A stretch of DNA of 64,000 nt from Maccoyibacter sp900556645 (GCA_958349535.1 CATWDJ010000005.1:61281-125280), one strand, 5' to 3'; numbered from the stretch's first letter, positions 44,438 to 53,972 are shown. Made by a program: numbers and translations. Notes: a model not told the origin generated them from the sequence alone.

Positions 44438-44903
44438 CTATCGATTGGATTCTTCAATGAATTCTTCCAGTTTTTTCTTTGCTTTTCCTGTATCAATCAG
44501 CTCTGCCGCCATTTTCACGCCTTCCTGAAGAGACTCTGCTTTTCCTCCGATATAAAGTCCCGCTCCGGCATTTAACAGCACCGCTTCTCTCTTGGCTCCC
44601 GGCTCTCCGCTTAGGATTGCCTTGGTAATCTCTGCATTTTCCTGTGGGCTTCCTCCCATCAGTTCTTCTTTCTTACAAGTAGTAAATCCAATCTCTTCCG
44701 GTCTTATCTCATAGGTATGGTAGCTTCCCTCATGAAATTCGCAGACGGTGGTGGGTGCCGAAATGGAAATTTTATCTAATTTATCCTGTCCATATACCAC
44801 CATACCTTTTTTGACGCCCAGTCCGCTTAAAACCCGTGCCATAGGTTCCACCAATCCTTCCTCATAGACTCCCATAACCTGCATATTTGCCGCCGCCAGA
44901 TTT
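44438..44903 (-). pseudogene. trpD: anthranilate phosphoribosyltransferase, N-terminal half deleted
   Basis: Only about 148-153 residues of the C-terminal half remain, beginning LAAANMQVMGVYEE directly after the trpG stop codon. Normal TrpD has about 335 residues; the missing part includes the helical dimer domain and the phosphoribosyl pyrophosphate loop GTGGD. The remaining part (VVYGQDKLDKISISAPT, AVLLNAGAGLYI) is well conserved and in frame to its stop. A short open frame with an ATG exists, but no RBS precedes it and the product could not be active. About 180 codons were lost. Confidence 0.88.
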
Positions 44904-44904
44904 G

Positions 44905-45483
44905 TCAGCTTTCTCTTACAAATCCGATAAAGTTCTCTATCATTTTCATACCATTTCTGGTCAATATGGACTCGGGATGAAACTGGACTCCGTATACCGG
45001 ATATTCTCTGTGGTGTACTGCCATCACTTCTCCGTCTTTTGTCCTTGCTGTTATTTCCAGACAGTCGGAAAGACTTTCTGTGTCCGCTGCCAGTGAATGG
45101 TATCTTGCCACCGGAGCAGGACTTGGAATTCCCTGAAACAGTATGTCATCCTTTTTTAGCCTTATCATAGACTGTTTTCCGTGCATCAGCTTCTTAGCAT
45201 GGGTAATCTTTGCTCCATAGGCTTCACAGATTGCCTGATGTCCCAGACATACGCCTAAGATAGGAATCCGCTCTCCCAGTTTTTTTACCGCCTCAATACA
45301 TACTCCCGCATCCTTGGGATATCCCGGTCCCGGAGAAAGTATGATTGCCTGAGGCTTCATCCTTTCTATCTCTTCTATGGTTTTTGCATCGTTTCGTATA
45401 ATCTGAATGTCTGTCTCTATGCTTCCGATATATTGCACCAGATTATAGGAAAAGCTGTCGTAATTATCAATGAGAAGTATCAT
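44905..45483 (-). CDS. trpG: anthranilate synthase glutamine amidotransferase subunit
   Basis: 192 residues. LIDNYDSFSYNLVQY at the N-terminus, SPGPGYP, catalytic Cys in GVCLGHQ, and catalytic His and Glu in GVQFHPES. It supplies ammonia to TrpE. Its ATG overlaps the trpE stop (ATGA type). A role in folate synthesis as PabA is also possible. Confidence 0.94.
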   Translation of the reverse strand: MILLIDNYDSFSYNLVQYIGSIETDIQIIRNDAKTIEEIERMKPQAIILSPGPGYPKDAGVCIEAVKKLGERIPILGVCLGHQAICEAYGAKITHAKKLMHGKQSMIRLKKDDILFQGIPSPAPVARYHSLAADTESLSDCLEITARTKDGEVMAVHHREYPVYGVQFHPESILTRNGMKMIENFIGFVRES

Positions 45484-46955
45484 ATCAGACTTCCTCCTTC
45501 CGCTCCCTGAATTGCCATTTTTACGGCTTTCGCTTTATTGAGACATTCTTCGTATTCCTTTTTCGGAACACTGTCTGCTACGATTCCCGCACCGCTTCGG
45601 ATGAATACTTTTCCATTTTTCTTATAGGCAATTCTTATGGCAATACAGGTATCCAGATTTCCGGTAAAATCAATGTAGCCAATGGCTCCTCCGTAAATTC
45701 CTCTTTTGTTGTTTTCCAATTCATTGATGATTTCACAGGCTCGTATTTTCGGTGCACCGGAAAGAGTTCCCGCCGGAAGTATGGCATCGATGGCATCCAA
45801 TGTGTGGACATCTTTACGAACCTTGCCTGACACCGTGGAACCGATGTGCATAACTGCGGAAAAACGTTCAATGGACATATATTTTTCTACTTTTACACTT
45901 CCAAACTCACTAATTTTTCCGATGTCATTCCTGCCCAAGTCCACCAGCATGTTGTGTTCCGCACATTCTTTTTCATCTGCCAGCAGTTCTTTTTCCAACC
46001 GCTCATCCTCCTCCAGTGTCTTTCCTCTGGGTCTGGTTCCCGCCAATGGGAAGGTATGCACCACCCCGTCCTCCAGCTTTACCAGCGTTTCCGGTGAGGC
46101 TCCGGCAATTTCCAAATCATCGCTGGAAAAGTAGAACATATACGGAGACGGGTTCGTGGTTCGCAGCACCCGGTAAGCATTCAAAAGACTTCCCTCATAC
46201 TCTGCCTCCATGCGGTTAGAAAGCACCACCTGAAAGATGTCTCCCTCCCGGATATAGTTCTTTGCCTTTTCCACGATGGAACAGTATTCCTTTTCCTGAA
46301 ACAGCATTTTAAAATCAGTTTTTAGTTTTCCCGGCTGTTCCTCCTTTGCCTTTCCCTTCAGAATCAGATTTTTCATACTCTCCAACTCTAAAAGTGCTCT
46401 GTGATATTCTGTTTCTATATCACTGCATTTTGCATTGACAATCAGTATGATTTTTTGTCGATAATGGTCAAAGGCAATGACCTTATCAAACAACATCAAA
46501 TCCACATCCCGAAAGCCTTCCGTATCCTCTGCATCCAAATCCAGACTGTTTTCCGCATATTTGATGTAATCGTAGGAGAAATACCCTACCAAACCTCCGG
46601 TAAACGTCGGGAGATAAGAAAACCTTGGACTTTTATTTTCTTCGATAATCTGTTTTATCTGCTCTTTCGGATGTTTTGTCTCCATGGTAATTTTCGTGCC
46701 GGCGGTGATGGTTACCTTTCCATCCACACAGGTCAGTTCCAGCTTAGGGTCATATCCCAAAAAAGTATATCTGCCCCAATTCTGATTATCCTCTGCGGAT
46801 TCCAACAGGTAACAATGCTTACTCACATTTTTCAGTTTCCGCAACGCCTCAATAGGTGTCAGCAAATCGGAATACAGTTCCATGCTGATGGGAATAATCT
46901 GAAACTCCTGTTCTTCTGCTATTTTCTTTGCTTCTTCCAATTCCGGTCTTATCAT
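45480..46955 (-). CDS. trpE: anthranilate synthase component I
   Basis: 491 residues, full length. The N-terminal LLESAEDNQNWGRYTFLG carries the feedback-inhibition site (LLES), and the chorismate-binding domain has DIFQVVLSNR, NPSPYMFYF, AGTRPRG, DLGRNDIGK, PAGTLSGAPK and IRSGAGIVADS. First gene after the T-box leader. RBS AAGGAG 5 bases before ATG. Confidence 0.95.
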   Translation of the reverse strand: MIRPELEEAKKIAEEQEFQIIPISMELYSDLLTPIEALRKLKNVSKHCYLLESAEDNQNWGRYTFLGYDPKLELTCVDGKVTITAGTKITMETKHPKEQIKQIIEENKSPRFSYLPTFTGGLVGYFSYDYIKYAENSLDLDAEDTEGFRDVDLMLFDKVIAFDHYRQKIILIVNAKCSDIETEYHRALLELESMKNLILKGKAKEEQPGKLKTDFKMLFQEKEYCSIVEKAKNYIREGDIFQVVLSNRMEAEYEGSLLNAYRVLRTTNPSPYMFYFSSDDLEIAGASPETLVKLEDGVVHTFPLAGTRPRGKTLEEDERLEKELLADEKECAEHNMLVDLGRNDIGKISEFGSVKVEKYMSIERFSAVMHIGSTVSGKVRKDVHTLDAIDAILPAGTLSGAPKIRACEIINELENNKRGIYGGAIGYIDFTGNLDTCIAIRIAYKKNGKVFIRSGAGIVADSVPKKEYEECLNKAKAVKMAIQGAEGGSLI

Positions 46956-46984
46956 AATTACTCCTTTCTACCCGGAGGACTTTT

Positions 46985-47310
46985 GCGTGTAAAGAATTCA
47001 ACGGAATTCCTTACGATAAAAAACAGCCCATCCCTGACAATTCTGTCAAGGACGAGCTGTATCATATACCTCTCGCGGTGCCACCTTGCTTCACAAAGAA
47101 ACTCTCTGTGCTCTCCATAGGATACCATCATATCCCGGGCAACTGACGTATGCCTCCACGTTGCAGAATACTCGGCTCTTCGCCTTTGACTGCACCCTCA
47201 GCGGTCCATTTGATAATCTGTGTTCGATCCGGCTCTCAGCTTCCCAGACTCTCTGTGCGAGCATAACTACCGTTATCTCCGCTTCAACGGTTTAAAGTGT
47301 TATTAGATTG
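46985..47310 (-). ncRNA. T-box riboswitch for tRNA-Trp upstream of the trp operon
   Basis: The minus strand holds the T-box sequence AAGGTGGCACCGCG (47087-47074), followed by a terminator stem ACAGCtCGTCC...GGGATGgGCTGT (47060-47023) and a run of T. Stem I shows the AGAGAGTC element and a candidate specifier TGG (Trp) at 47208-47206 in CAAATGGACC. Uncharged tRNA-Trp should stabilise the antiterminator and turn the operon on. All parts look intact although trpD and trpB are broken. Confidence 0.92.
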
Positions 47311-47315
47311 TAGTC

Positions 47316-47344
47316 ATATTATCACTCTTTTTTTCTGATGTCAA
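47316..47344 (-). promoter_or_regulatory. promoter of the trp operon
   Basis: Minus strand TTGACA (47344-47339), 17-base spacer, TAATAT (47321-47316). Confidence 0.75.
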
Positions 47345-47363
47345 GAGATAATTTTTATTTTTC

Positions 47364-48020
47364 TTAGCCTGTGGTTTTTGCCGAAAGGGAAAATACATCT
47401 GAGGATTTTCCGATTACCACAATGTGGTCATCCTTCTGAAAAATGTAATTTCCTCCCGGTGAAGGATTCAAGGAACTGCCGCTTTTTACGGCTATGATAT
47501 TAATATTATAGGATTTGCGGACGTTAATGTCCTCAATGCTTTTTCCTTGCCACTCCGGCACAATGGGAATCTCAAAAATAGAGTATTCCGAGGTCAGCTC
47601 AATATAATCAAAAATATTTGTGGCATTGTAACGTACCGCCAGTTTTTCCGCAATCTCAAATTCCGGGAAGAATACTTCATCCGCTCCGATTTTTTTCAAA
47701 AACTCTGCCTGTCTTTTCCGCTTTGCCTTTGTAACTACATGGACTGCTCCCAATTCCTTCAGAATAGAGGTAATTTCTAAGGAATCATAGAAATTTTCTC
47801 CCACTACCACAAAGCAGTAGTCAAAATTATTGACTCCCAGAGAACGCAGAACTCCCTCATCCGTACAATCTCCTACAAAAGAATCGGGAAACTCCGGTGA
47901 AAGCTTCTGTATCAGTTCTTCATCTTTGTCCACAATCATTACATCATTTCCCATCTCCTGCATTTTTTCTGCCAGATACTGTCCGATAATTCCCATTCCT
48001 ATAATCAGTATTGATTTCAT
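47364..48020 (-). CDS. ktrA: Ktr/Trk potassium channel regulatory subunit (KtrA/TrkA-like)
   Basis: 218 residues: RCK_N Rossmann domain (GMGIIGQYLAEKM, VDKDEE) binding NAD(H)/ATP and an RCK_C domain (about 135-215) that in Firmicutes binds c-di-AMP. It forms the cytoplasmic ring gating the KtrB pore. It follows ktrB by 12 bases with RBS AAGGAG. Confidence 0.93.
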   Translation of the reverse strand: MKSILIIGMGIIGQYLAEKMQEMGNDVMIVDKDEELIQKLSPEFPDSFVGDCTDEGVLRSLGVNNFDYCFVVVGENFYDSLEITSILKELGAVHVVTKAKRKRQAEFLKKIGADEVFFPEFEIAEKLAVRYNATNIFDYIELTSEYSIFEIPIVPEWQGKSIEDINVRKSYNINIIAVKSGSSLNPSPGGNYIFQKDDHIVVIGKSSDVFSLSAKTTG

Positions 48021-48032
48021 TTTCTTCTCCTT

Positions 48033-49376
48033 CTATCCCACTAAAATTCTTTCCGACGGACGTTTGGTCGGTGCATTAGTCCGTCTCTCAGCAAATACTA
48101 AAAGCAGCGACAAACCGCCGATTCTTCCGCCGTACATCAAAATCATTAAAACCACCTTTGCAACGGCTCCCAGCTGGGTCGTGATTCCTCTCGTCACTCC
48201 CACTGTGCCTGCTGCCGATATGGTTTCAAATAAAATATCTTCCATCGGAATCGGCTCCACAAAGCAAATCAACATGGTTGCCAGTAAAATACCACTGATA
48301 TAGACAATGATAATGGATACGGCATGCTTTAATACTCCGTTATCCAATCTCTTTTTAAAAACCGTTACCTCTGTCTTCCCCTTTGCCATGGCTATGGCGG
48401 TCAAAATTACCGCTGCCAATGTGGTGGTCTTGATACCTCCTGCGGTGGAACCTGGACTTCCTCCGATAAACATTAATATCATGGTCAGCAGGCTTCCCGC
48501 CTCGGAAAGACTTCCCATATCCATGGTATTAAAGCCTGCTGTTCGGCTGGTAACCGACATGAATGCTGCCGACAGCATACGTTCTCCGCCGCTCATTCCT
48601 TTTAGATTTCCGTTTCCCTCAAAAATCAGATATCCTACGGTTCCCGTAACCAACAGAATCACGGTAGTAACTATGACAATCTGGGAATGCAGGGAAAACT
48701 CCCGAAATTTTCCTTTGCAGTTGATAATATCCGACCAGACAAAAAATCCGATACCTCCGATAATAATCAACAGCATGATTACTATGTTTACCACCAAATC
48801 TGTCTCATATGCCGTCAGCGAAGAAAACGCTTCATACCTTCCCATCAAATCAAATCCTGCATTGCAAAATGCGGAGACTGCATGGAAAACGGCATAATAT
48901 GTACCTTGAAGAAACCCCATCTTCGGGCAGAAACGGAACATCAGAATGACAGCTCCCACTGCCTCAAAAATAATAGTTCCCTTAATAATTCTTCTTACCA
49001 GCACTACCATTCCGCTGATTCTGGTATTTCCTGCGGACTCCTTCAACAACATTCTTTCATGGAGTCCGATTTTTTTCTTAAAAAAGATTGCAAATGTACT
49101 GATAATTGTCATAAGTCCGATTCCGCCAATCTGTATCATCACAAGAATGACCAGTTGACCGAAAACCGTCCAATGGGTAAAAGTATCATATACCACAAGC
49201 CCTGTCACACAGGTGGCACTTGTGGCAGTGAACATCGCATTTAAAAAGGGGGTCCATTCCCCGTTTCGTGCCGAAATCGGCAGACATAACAGTAATGTTC
49301 CTATCAGAATTACACAAAAAAAGCTAAGTGCAATTACTCTGGTCGTACTAAGATTCCGTATCCAATTACGAGCCAC
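48033..49376 (-). CDS. ktrB: potassium uptake pore subunit (KtrB/TrkH-like)
   Basis: About 447 residues with eight membrane helices in four M1-P-M2 repeats; selectivity-filter regions include ATCVTGLVVYDT, FCNAGFDLMG, GSPGSTAGGIKT and GTVGVTRG. The GTG at 49376 (codon 6 of the longer frame) has GGAGG 8 bases upstream; the ATG at 49391 has no Shine-Dalgarno, so I choose the GTG. With KtrA it imports potassium driven by the membrane potential or sodium. A strong RNA hairpin lies just upstream. Confidence 0.92.
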   Translation of the reverse strand: MARNWIRNLSTTRVIALSFFCVILIGTLLLCLPISARNGEWTPFLNAMFTATSATCVTGLVVYDTFTHWTVFGQLVILVMIQIGGIGLMTIISTFAIFFKKKIGLHERMLLKESAGNTRISGMVVLVRRIIKGTIIFEAVGAVILMFRFCPKMGFLQGTYYAVFHAVSAFCNAGFDLMGRYEAFSSLTAYETDLVVNIVIMLLIIIGGIGFFVWSDIINCKGKFREFSLHSQIVIVTTVILLVTGTVGYLIFEGNGNLKGMSGGERMLSAAFMSVTSRTAGFNTMDMGSLSEAGSLLTMILMFIGGSPGSTAGGIKTTTLAAVILTAIAMAKGKTEVTVFKKRLDNGVLKHAVSIIIVYISGILLATMLICFVEPIPMEDILFETISAAGTVGVTRGITTQLGAVAKVVLMILMYGGRIGGLSLLLVFAERRTNAPTKRPSERILVG

Positions 49377-49397
49377 TTCTTTTTCCTCCATAATAAG

Positions 49398-49453
49398 CAG
49401 AACACTCCCCTAGCCTCTGTATCTCATGTGACGTTCTCTAAGGGAGCATTCTG
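49398..49453 (-). promoter_or_regulatory. 16-bp RNA hairpin between the malic enzyme and ktrB genes
   Basis: On the minus-strand transcript the arms CAGAATGCTCCCTTAG (49453-49438) and CTAGGGGAGTGTTCTG (49413-49398) pair over all 16 positions using three G-U pairs; on the plus strand three positions mismatch. There is a 24-base loop and no T run. Function unknown: mRNA processing, stability or translation control of ktrB. Confidence 0.6.
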
Positions 49454-49467
49454 TATTCTTTTCTTTC

Positions 49468-50643
49468 TTAAATTCTGGCAACTCCTGTTTCTTTTGCCGC
49501 TTTGGCAACCGCTTTGGCAACTGCGGATGCCACATTTTTATCCAATGCACTTGGAATGATATAGTCGGCACTCAACAGGTCATCGGTCACAAAGGATGCG
49601 ATGGCCTTTGCCGCAGCAATCTTCATCTCTTCATTGATTTCGCTTGCCCGCACATCCAAAGCCCCTCGGAAGATTCCCGGAAATGCCAATACATTGTTAA
49701 TCTGATTCGGGAAATCGCTTCGACCGGTTCCCACAACTGCTGCTCCGGCTTCTTTCGCCAAATCAGGCATGATTTCCGGTGTCGGGTTCGCCATGGTAAA
49801 CAATACCGGGTTCTCATTCATGGACTGTATCATCTCTTTTGTGACACAATTCGGTACAGATACGCCTACAAAAACATCTGCTCCCCTCATAGCATCTCCC
49901 AGATTTCCGGTTCGTTTCTCTTTATTTGTGATCTCTGCCAGCATTTTCTTGTGAGCCTCTAAGCCTGCCGGACGGTTCGGATATAAAACCCCATGCTCAT
50001 CCACTGCTATGACATTCTTTACACCGGCAGCCAGCAGCATCTTGATAATTGCCGTTCCCGCCGCTCCCGGTCCGTTTACAACTACTTCAATATCCTCTAT
50101 GTTCTTTCCCACAACCTTCAAAGCATTTAACAATGCAGCCGTCACAACCACTGCTGTTCCGTGCTGGTCATCATGGAAAATCGGAATATCCGATACCTTT
50201 TGCAGCTTTTCCTCAATCTCAAAGCAACGAGGTGCGGAAATATCTTCCAGATTGACGCCGCCAAAGCTTCCTGCCAACAGGCTGATTGTACGGACAATTT
50301 CATCTACATCTTTGGAACGCACACAAAGTGGTATGGCATCCACATCGGCAAAGGCTTTGAACAATGCACATTTGCCTTCCATAACCGGCATTCCAGCTTC
50401 CGGTCCGATATCCCCCAGACCCAGTACTGCCGTTCCGTCGGTTACCACTGCCACCAGATTGGATCTTCTGGTCAACTCATAGCTTTTGCTGATATCCTTT
50501 TGTATTTCCAGACAAGGCTGTGCAACTCCCGGTGTATATGCCAGAGACAAATCCTCTCTGTTTTCTATGGTGGCACGGCTAATGACTTCTATCTTTCCCT
50601 GCCACTCATAGTGCTTTTTCAATGATTCTGATGCGTAATCCAT
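49468..50643 (-). CDS. NAD-dependent malic enzyme
   Basis: 391 residues, the short bacterial type. LAYTPGVAQPC, GKCALFKAFADVDAIPLC, FHDDQHGTAVV (metal-binding Asp) and the Rossmann VNGPGAAGTAI are typical. It decarboxylates malate to pyruvate. Start at 50643 is chosen for AGGAGG; the longer frame lies in the end of trpB2. It follows trpB2 by about 10 bases. Confidence 0.93.
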   Translation of the reverse strand: MDYASESLKKHYEWQGKIEVISRATIENREDLSLAYTPGVAQPCLEIQKDISKSYELTRRSNLVAVVTDGTAVLGLGDIGPEAGMPVMEGKCALFKAFADVDAIPLCVRSKDVDEIVRTISLLAGSFGGVNLEDISAPRCFEIEEKLQKVSDIPIFHDDQHGTAVVVTAALLNALKVVGKNIEDIEVVVNGPGAAGTAIIKMLLAAGVKNVIAVDEHGVLYPNRPAGLEAHKKMLAEITNKEKRTGNLGDAMRGADVFVGVSVPNCVTKEMIQSMNENPVLFTMANPTPEIMPDLAKEAGAAVVGTGRSDFPNQINNVLAFPGIFRGALDVRASEINEEMKIAAAKAIASFVTDDLLSADYIIPSALDKNVASAVAKAVAKAAKETGVARI

Positions 50644-50653
50644 TTCTTTCCTC

Positions 50654-52024
50654 CTATACCCGCGGAAGACTGTCAAATCCCGGTTTCAAATCCTCATCTG
50701 TCGGTATGTAATCACTCATTTCGCCATTGTGGAATTTCTCATATGCCACCATATCAAAATATCCGGTTCCGGTAAGTCCAAAGACAATCGTTTTCTCTTC
50801 TCCGGTTTCCTTACATTTCATAGCCTCGTCAATGGCTACCCGGATGGCATGGCTGCTTTCCGGTGCCGGAAGGATTCCCTCCACTCTGGCAAACTGCTCT
50901 GCCGCCTCAAATACCTTTGTCTGCTCTACACTTCTTGCCTCCATCAGTCCGTCATCATACAACTGGGACAGAGTGGTGCTCATACCGTGGTAACGCAGAC
51001 CGCCTGCATGATTTGCGGACGGAATGAAACCGCTGCCCAGCGTGTACATCTTAGAAAGCGGACATACTTTTCCGGTGTCACAGAAATCATATGCATATTT
51101 TCCTCTTGTTAGACTTGGGCAGGATGCCGGTTCTACAGCGATAAAGTGATAATCCTTCTCGCCTCTTAATTTTTCTCCCATAAACGGAGCGATTAATCCT
51201 CCCAAATTGGAGCCGCCGCCTGCACAGCCTATAATAATATCCGGTTCAATTCCGTATTTCTCTACGGCTGCCTTTGTCTCCAGACCGATTACGGACTGGT
51301 GCAGCAACACCTGATTCAACACGCTTCCCAACACATAACGGTAGCCCTCTGTATTTGTGGCAACCTCTACGGCCTCGGAAATGGCACATCCAAGACTTCC
51401 TGTGGTTCCCGGATGCTCCGCTAAAATTTTTCTTCCTACCTCTGTGTCCATGGAAGGTGACGGTGTCACACTTGCTCCATAGGTTCTCATAACCTCTCTT
51501 CGGAAAGGCTTCTGCTCGTAGGATACCTTTACCATATATACTTTACAATCCAAATCAAAGTAAGAACATGCCATGGAAAGTGCGGTTCCCCACTGACCTG
51601 CTCCGGTTTCTGTGGTGACGCCCTTTAAACCCTGCTTTTTTGCATAATAAGCCTGAGCAATGGCTGAATTCAGCTTATGGCTTCCACTGGTATTATTTCC
51701 TTCAAATTTGTAATAAATCTTTGCCGGAGTCTGTAATTTTTCTTCCAGACAATAAGCACGTACCAATGGTGACGGACGATACATTTTGTAGAAATTCCGA
51801 ATTTCTTCCGGAATATCAATATATGCATCTGTATCATTTAATTCCTGTGCCACCAATTCGTCACAGAATACATGACCCAGCTCCTCTGCTGTCATCGGCT
51901 GCAAAGTTGCCGGATTCAAAAGAGGTGCCGGTTTGTTCTTCATATCCGCACGGACATTATACCATTGGGTCGGCATCTCACTTTCTTCTAAATAAATTTT
52001 ATACGGGATTTCTTGTTTTTTCAT
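50654..52024 (-). CDS. trpB2: TrpB2-type tryptophan synthase beta-like enzyme
   Basis: 456 residues, the length of the TrpB2 group (classical TrpB is about 395). N-terminal PTQWYNVRADM and PLLNPATLQPM are TrpB2 marks; the PLP lysine is in NTSGSHKLNSA, followed by ETGAGQWGTALS and the phosphate loop CAGGGSNLGG. TrpB2 enzymes make tryptophan from indole plus serine and usually do not bind TrpA. It is outside the trp operon, next to malic enzyme. With trpB1 broken it may be the only working beta-type enzyme in this region. RBS GGAGGAG. Confidence 0.92.
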   Translation of the reverse strand: MKKQEIPYKIYLEESEMPTQWYNVRADMKNKPAPLLNPATLQPMTAEELGHVFCDELVAQELNDTDAYIDIPEEIRNFYKMYRPSPLVRAYCLEEKLQTPAKIYYKFEGNNTSGSHKLNSAIAQAYYAKKQGLKGVTTETGAGQWGTALSMACSYFDLDCKVYMVKVSYEQKPFRREVMRTYGASVTPSPSMDTEVGRKILAEHPGTTGSLGCAISEAVEVATNTEGYRYVLGSVLNQVLLHQSVIGLETKAAVEKYGIEPDIIIGCAGGGSNLGGLIAPFMGEKLRGEKDYHFIAVEPASCPSLTRGKYAYDFCDTGKVCPLSKMYTLGSGFIPSANHAGGLRYHGMSTTLSQLYDDGLMEARSVEQTKVFEAAEQFARVEGILPAPESSHAIRVAIDEAMKCKETGEEKTIVFGLTGTGYFDMVAYEKFHNGEMSDYIPTDEDLKPGFDSLPRV

Positions 52025-52085
52025 AGGTACTTTACTCCTCCATTTTTCTCGTATTGTATTACAAACCGATTTTTTTTACAATAGA

Positions 52086-52997
52086 TTACAAAAACTTTTT
52101 CTTCTTAAATATCCAAAGACTGATGATTACCACCAGAATACTGACGATAATTACCACAGGGTATCCGTAGACCCAAGTCAGTTCCGGCATATGGGTGAAG
52201 TTCATTCCATACCACCCTGCAATCAGAGTCAATGGCAAAAATACAGTGGTAACAATAGTCAGAACTTTCATGACATTGTTCTGACGGATACTGATTTCCG
52301 ACTGGTACACATCCTGAACCTGCATGGCGTATTCCCGCAGTACTTGAGTCTCCTCCTGAAGCCGTGCTGCACGGTCTGCAAAAATCCGAAATGACGCTGC
52401 CTCCTTTTTACCAAAGAAATCCAACTCATTCTCATACAGGTTTTCTCCCAAATCCGCCAACTGACTGTAATAACGATAGAATCTGGAAATCTCTTTTTTT
52501 AGCTGGAGCATACGATAGTTGAAATTTTTGCCTTCATCCTCCACCATATGTTCCTCCAATTTCATGATTTCTTTCTCCAAGGACGCCAGATAAATCAAAT
52601 CATCATCCACCAACGACACTAAAAAATCATATAAAAATCGTTCCAGTGAATAGCCTTTTCGCAGCTTCTGGGACATAATTTTTTTGATACTTGCTTCTAC
52701 CAATCCTGTATCATCAATGAAAATCAGTTTTTTTTCCAGAATATAAAAGGCGAAGCCCATATTTTTGTCATGTTCTTTTTTGATGGGAATATGGAAAGTT
52801 CCGAACAGATAATTGGGATGGTTTTCCAGCTTACAAAAATGGATATTATCCTCGCTCTGATTCAGCAGATAGGTTGCCCGAATGTCCATTTCCTGTTCCC
52901 ATTCCTTTTGAGTAAAAACTGCCACGGTGTTTTGTTCATGCTTCCACTCTGTAAGATCCGACTCTTCCATCCTGTCTTTTCTTATCTCGTAAAACAT
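52086..52997 (-). CDS. CorA-family magnesium/divalent cation transporter
   Basis: 303 residues. A long helical cytoplasmic part (about 1-240) and two C-terminal membrane helices (about 247-268 and 278-297). The selectivity motif GMN is in GWYGMNFTHMPEL. It forms pentameric Mg or Co channels. RBS AAGGAGG precedes the ATG with 8 bases. Confidence 0.9.
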   Translation of the reverse strand: MFYEIRKDRMEESDLTEWKHEQNTVAVFTQKEWEQEMDIRATYLLNQSEDNIHFCKLENHPNYLFGTFHIPIKKEHDKNMGFAFYILEKKLIFIDDTGLVEASIKKIMSQKLRKGYSLERFLYDFLVSLVDDDLIYLASLEKEIMKLEEHMVEDEGKNFNYRMLQLKKEISRFYRYYSQLADLGENLYENELDFFGKKEAASFRIFADRAARLQEETQVLREYAMQVQDVYQSEISIRQNNVMKVLTIVTTVFLPLTLIAGWYGMNFTHMPELTWVYGYPVVIIVSILVVIISLWIFKKKKFL

Positions 52998-53212
52998 TCT
53001 GTCGCCTCCTTACCTCTTACTATCCATCATAACACACTTCTTGCCTCTTTATAAAAAAATCAAAAAGAATTTCTTTGCTAATTACATTTTTTTACCAATT
53101 CTTACAACAACCCTTGGTTATAATTTTGCTTGCTCTGGCACATACTTCTGGTATACGGAAGAATGTTCCAAGAATATGAATATAATAGCAAACAATTGCA
53201 GAAAGGATCTTT

Positions 53213-53875
53213 ATGAAAGAACCATACCGAATTAGGCAGGCTGTGGCAGTTGCCGCTTTTGCATCCGCTCTTGCTGTCTGTTCTTACGCCGGGGACAATC
53301 CCGACAGCCAACAGACCGCCGATGCTCCTACGGAACTTCACATGACCTGCGAAAAGGAAAAAAAGAATAAGGATGTGGTTGCTGCTTCTTATATCAGCAG
53401 CCCCGACCAAAGCAAAAGCGATATTGAATACGAGGAACTAAACGGTTCCATCCAGACCACGGTGTATGCCAAGCAATATGTCACACTGACAAAGGAACAC
53501 CTGATACCCAATGTCCTGCTGACTGCCTATGAAGCCAGCGAGGTAAGCTGCGGAGCGTCTGCCGATGGAATCACCAAAACCGGAACACGGGTTGCTGCGG
53601 GAAGAACCATTGCAGTAGACCCAAAAGTCATACCCTTGGGAAGTAGAGTGCAAATTAACGGTCACACCTACATCGCCGAGGACGTAGGGGGAAAAATCAA
53701 AGGAAACCGTATTGATATTTATATGAATACCGTAGAGGAATGTCTATGTTTTGGAACCCGATACGCAGATGCCGTATGGCTGGAAGAATACGATGCTGTA
53801 CAAACCATTAAATATACTTTCGAAAACGGAACTCTGATTGCACAGGAAGTGGTGCAGGAAGAAGTTATTAAATAA
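53213..53875 (+). CDS. secreted 3D-domain protein (lytic transglycosylase-like)
   Basis: 220 residues. A signal-like N-terminus (about 1-26, AVAVAAFASALAVCSYAG), a charged linker, and a C-terminal 3D domain from about 100: VLLTAYEASEVSCG, RTIAVDPKVIPLGSRV, and DVGGKIKGNRIDIY, containing the three conserved Asp residues. The domain is related to MltA/YabE-type peptidoglycan transglycosylases. It likely acts on cell wall. RBS AAAGGA. Confidence 0.85.
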   Translation: MKEPYRIRQAVAVAAFASALAVCSYAGDNPDSQQTADAPTELHMTCEKEKKNKDVVAASYISSPDQSKSDIEYEELNGSIQTTVYAKQYVTLTKEHLIPNVLLTAYEASEVSCGASADGITKTGTRVAAGRTIAVDPKVIPLGSRVQINGHTYIAEDVGGKIKGNRIDIYMNTVEECLCFGTRYADAVWLEEYDAVQTIKYTFENGTLIAQEVVQEEVIK

Positions 53876-53900
53876 AAGGGCTATAAAAAATCCTTTCAAA

Positions 53901-53947
53901 AAAGGGTTGTTGCAAAAAGATTAATCCTTTTTACAACAGCCCCTTTT
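53901..53947. terminator. bidirectional terminator between the 3D gene and rubrerythrin
   Basis: Arms GGGTTGTTGCAAAAAG and CTTTTTACAACAGCCC, with T-rich flanks on both strands (six T on the minus strand). Confidence 0.8.
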
Positions 53948-53972
53948 GGACTCTCTTACCGTCTTTTATGTT

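Noticed and set aside
46401..47120. 239-codon plus-strand frame opposite trpE and the T-box
   Set aside because: Antisense to trpE and the leader; composition (Phe, His, Cys rich) is that of a shadow frame.
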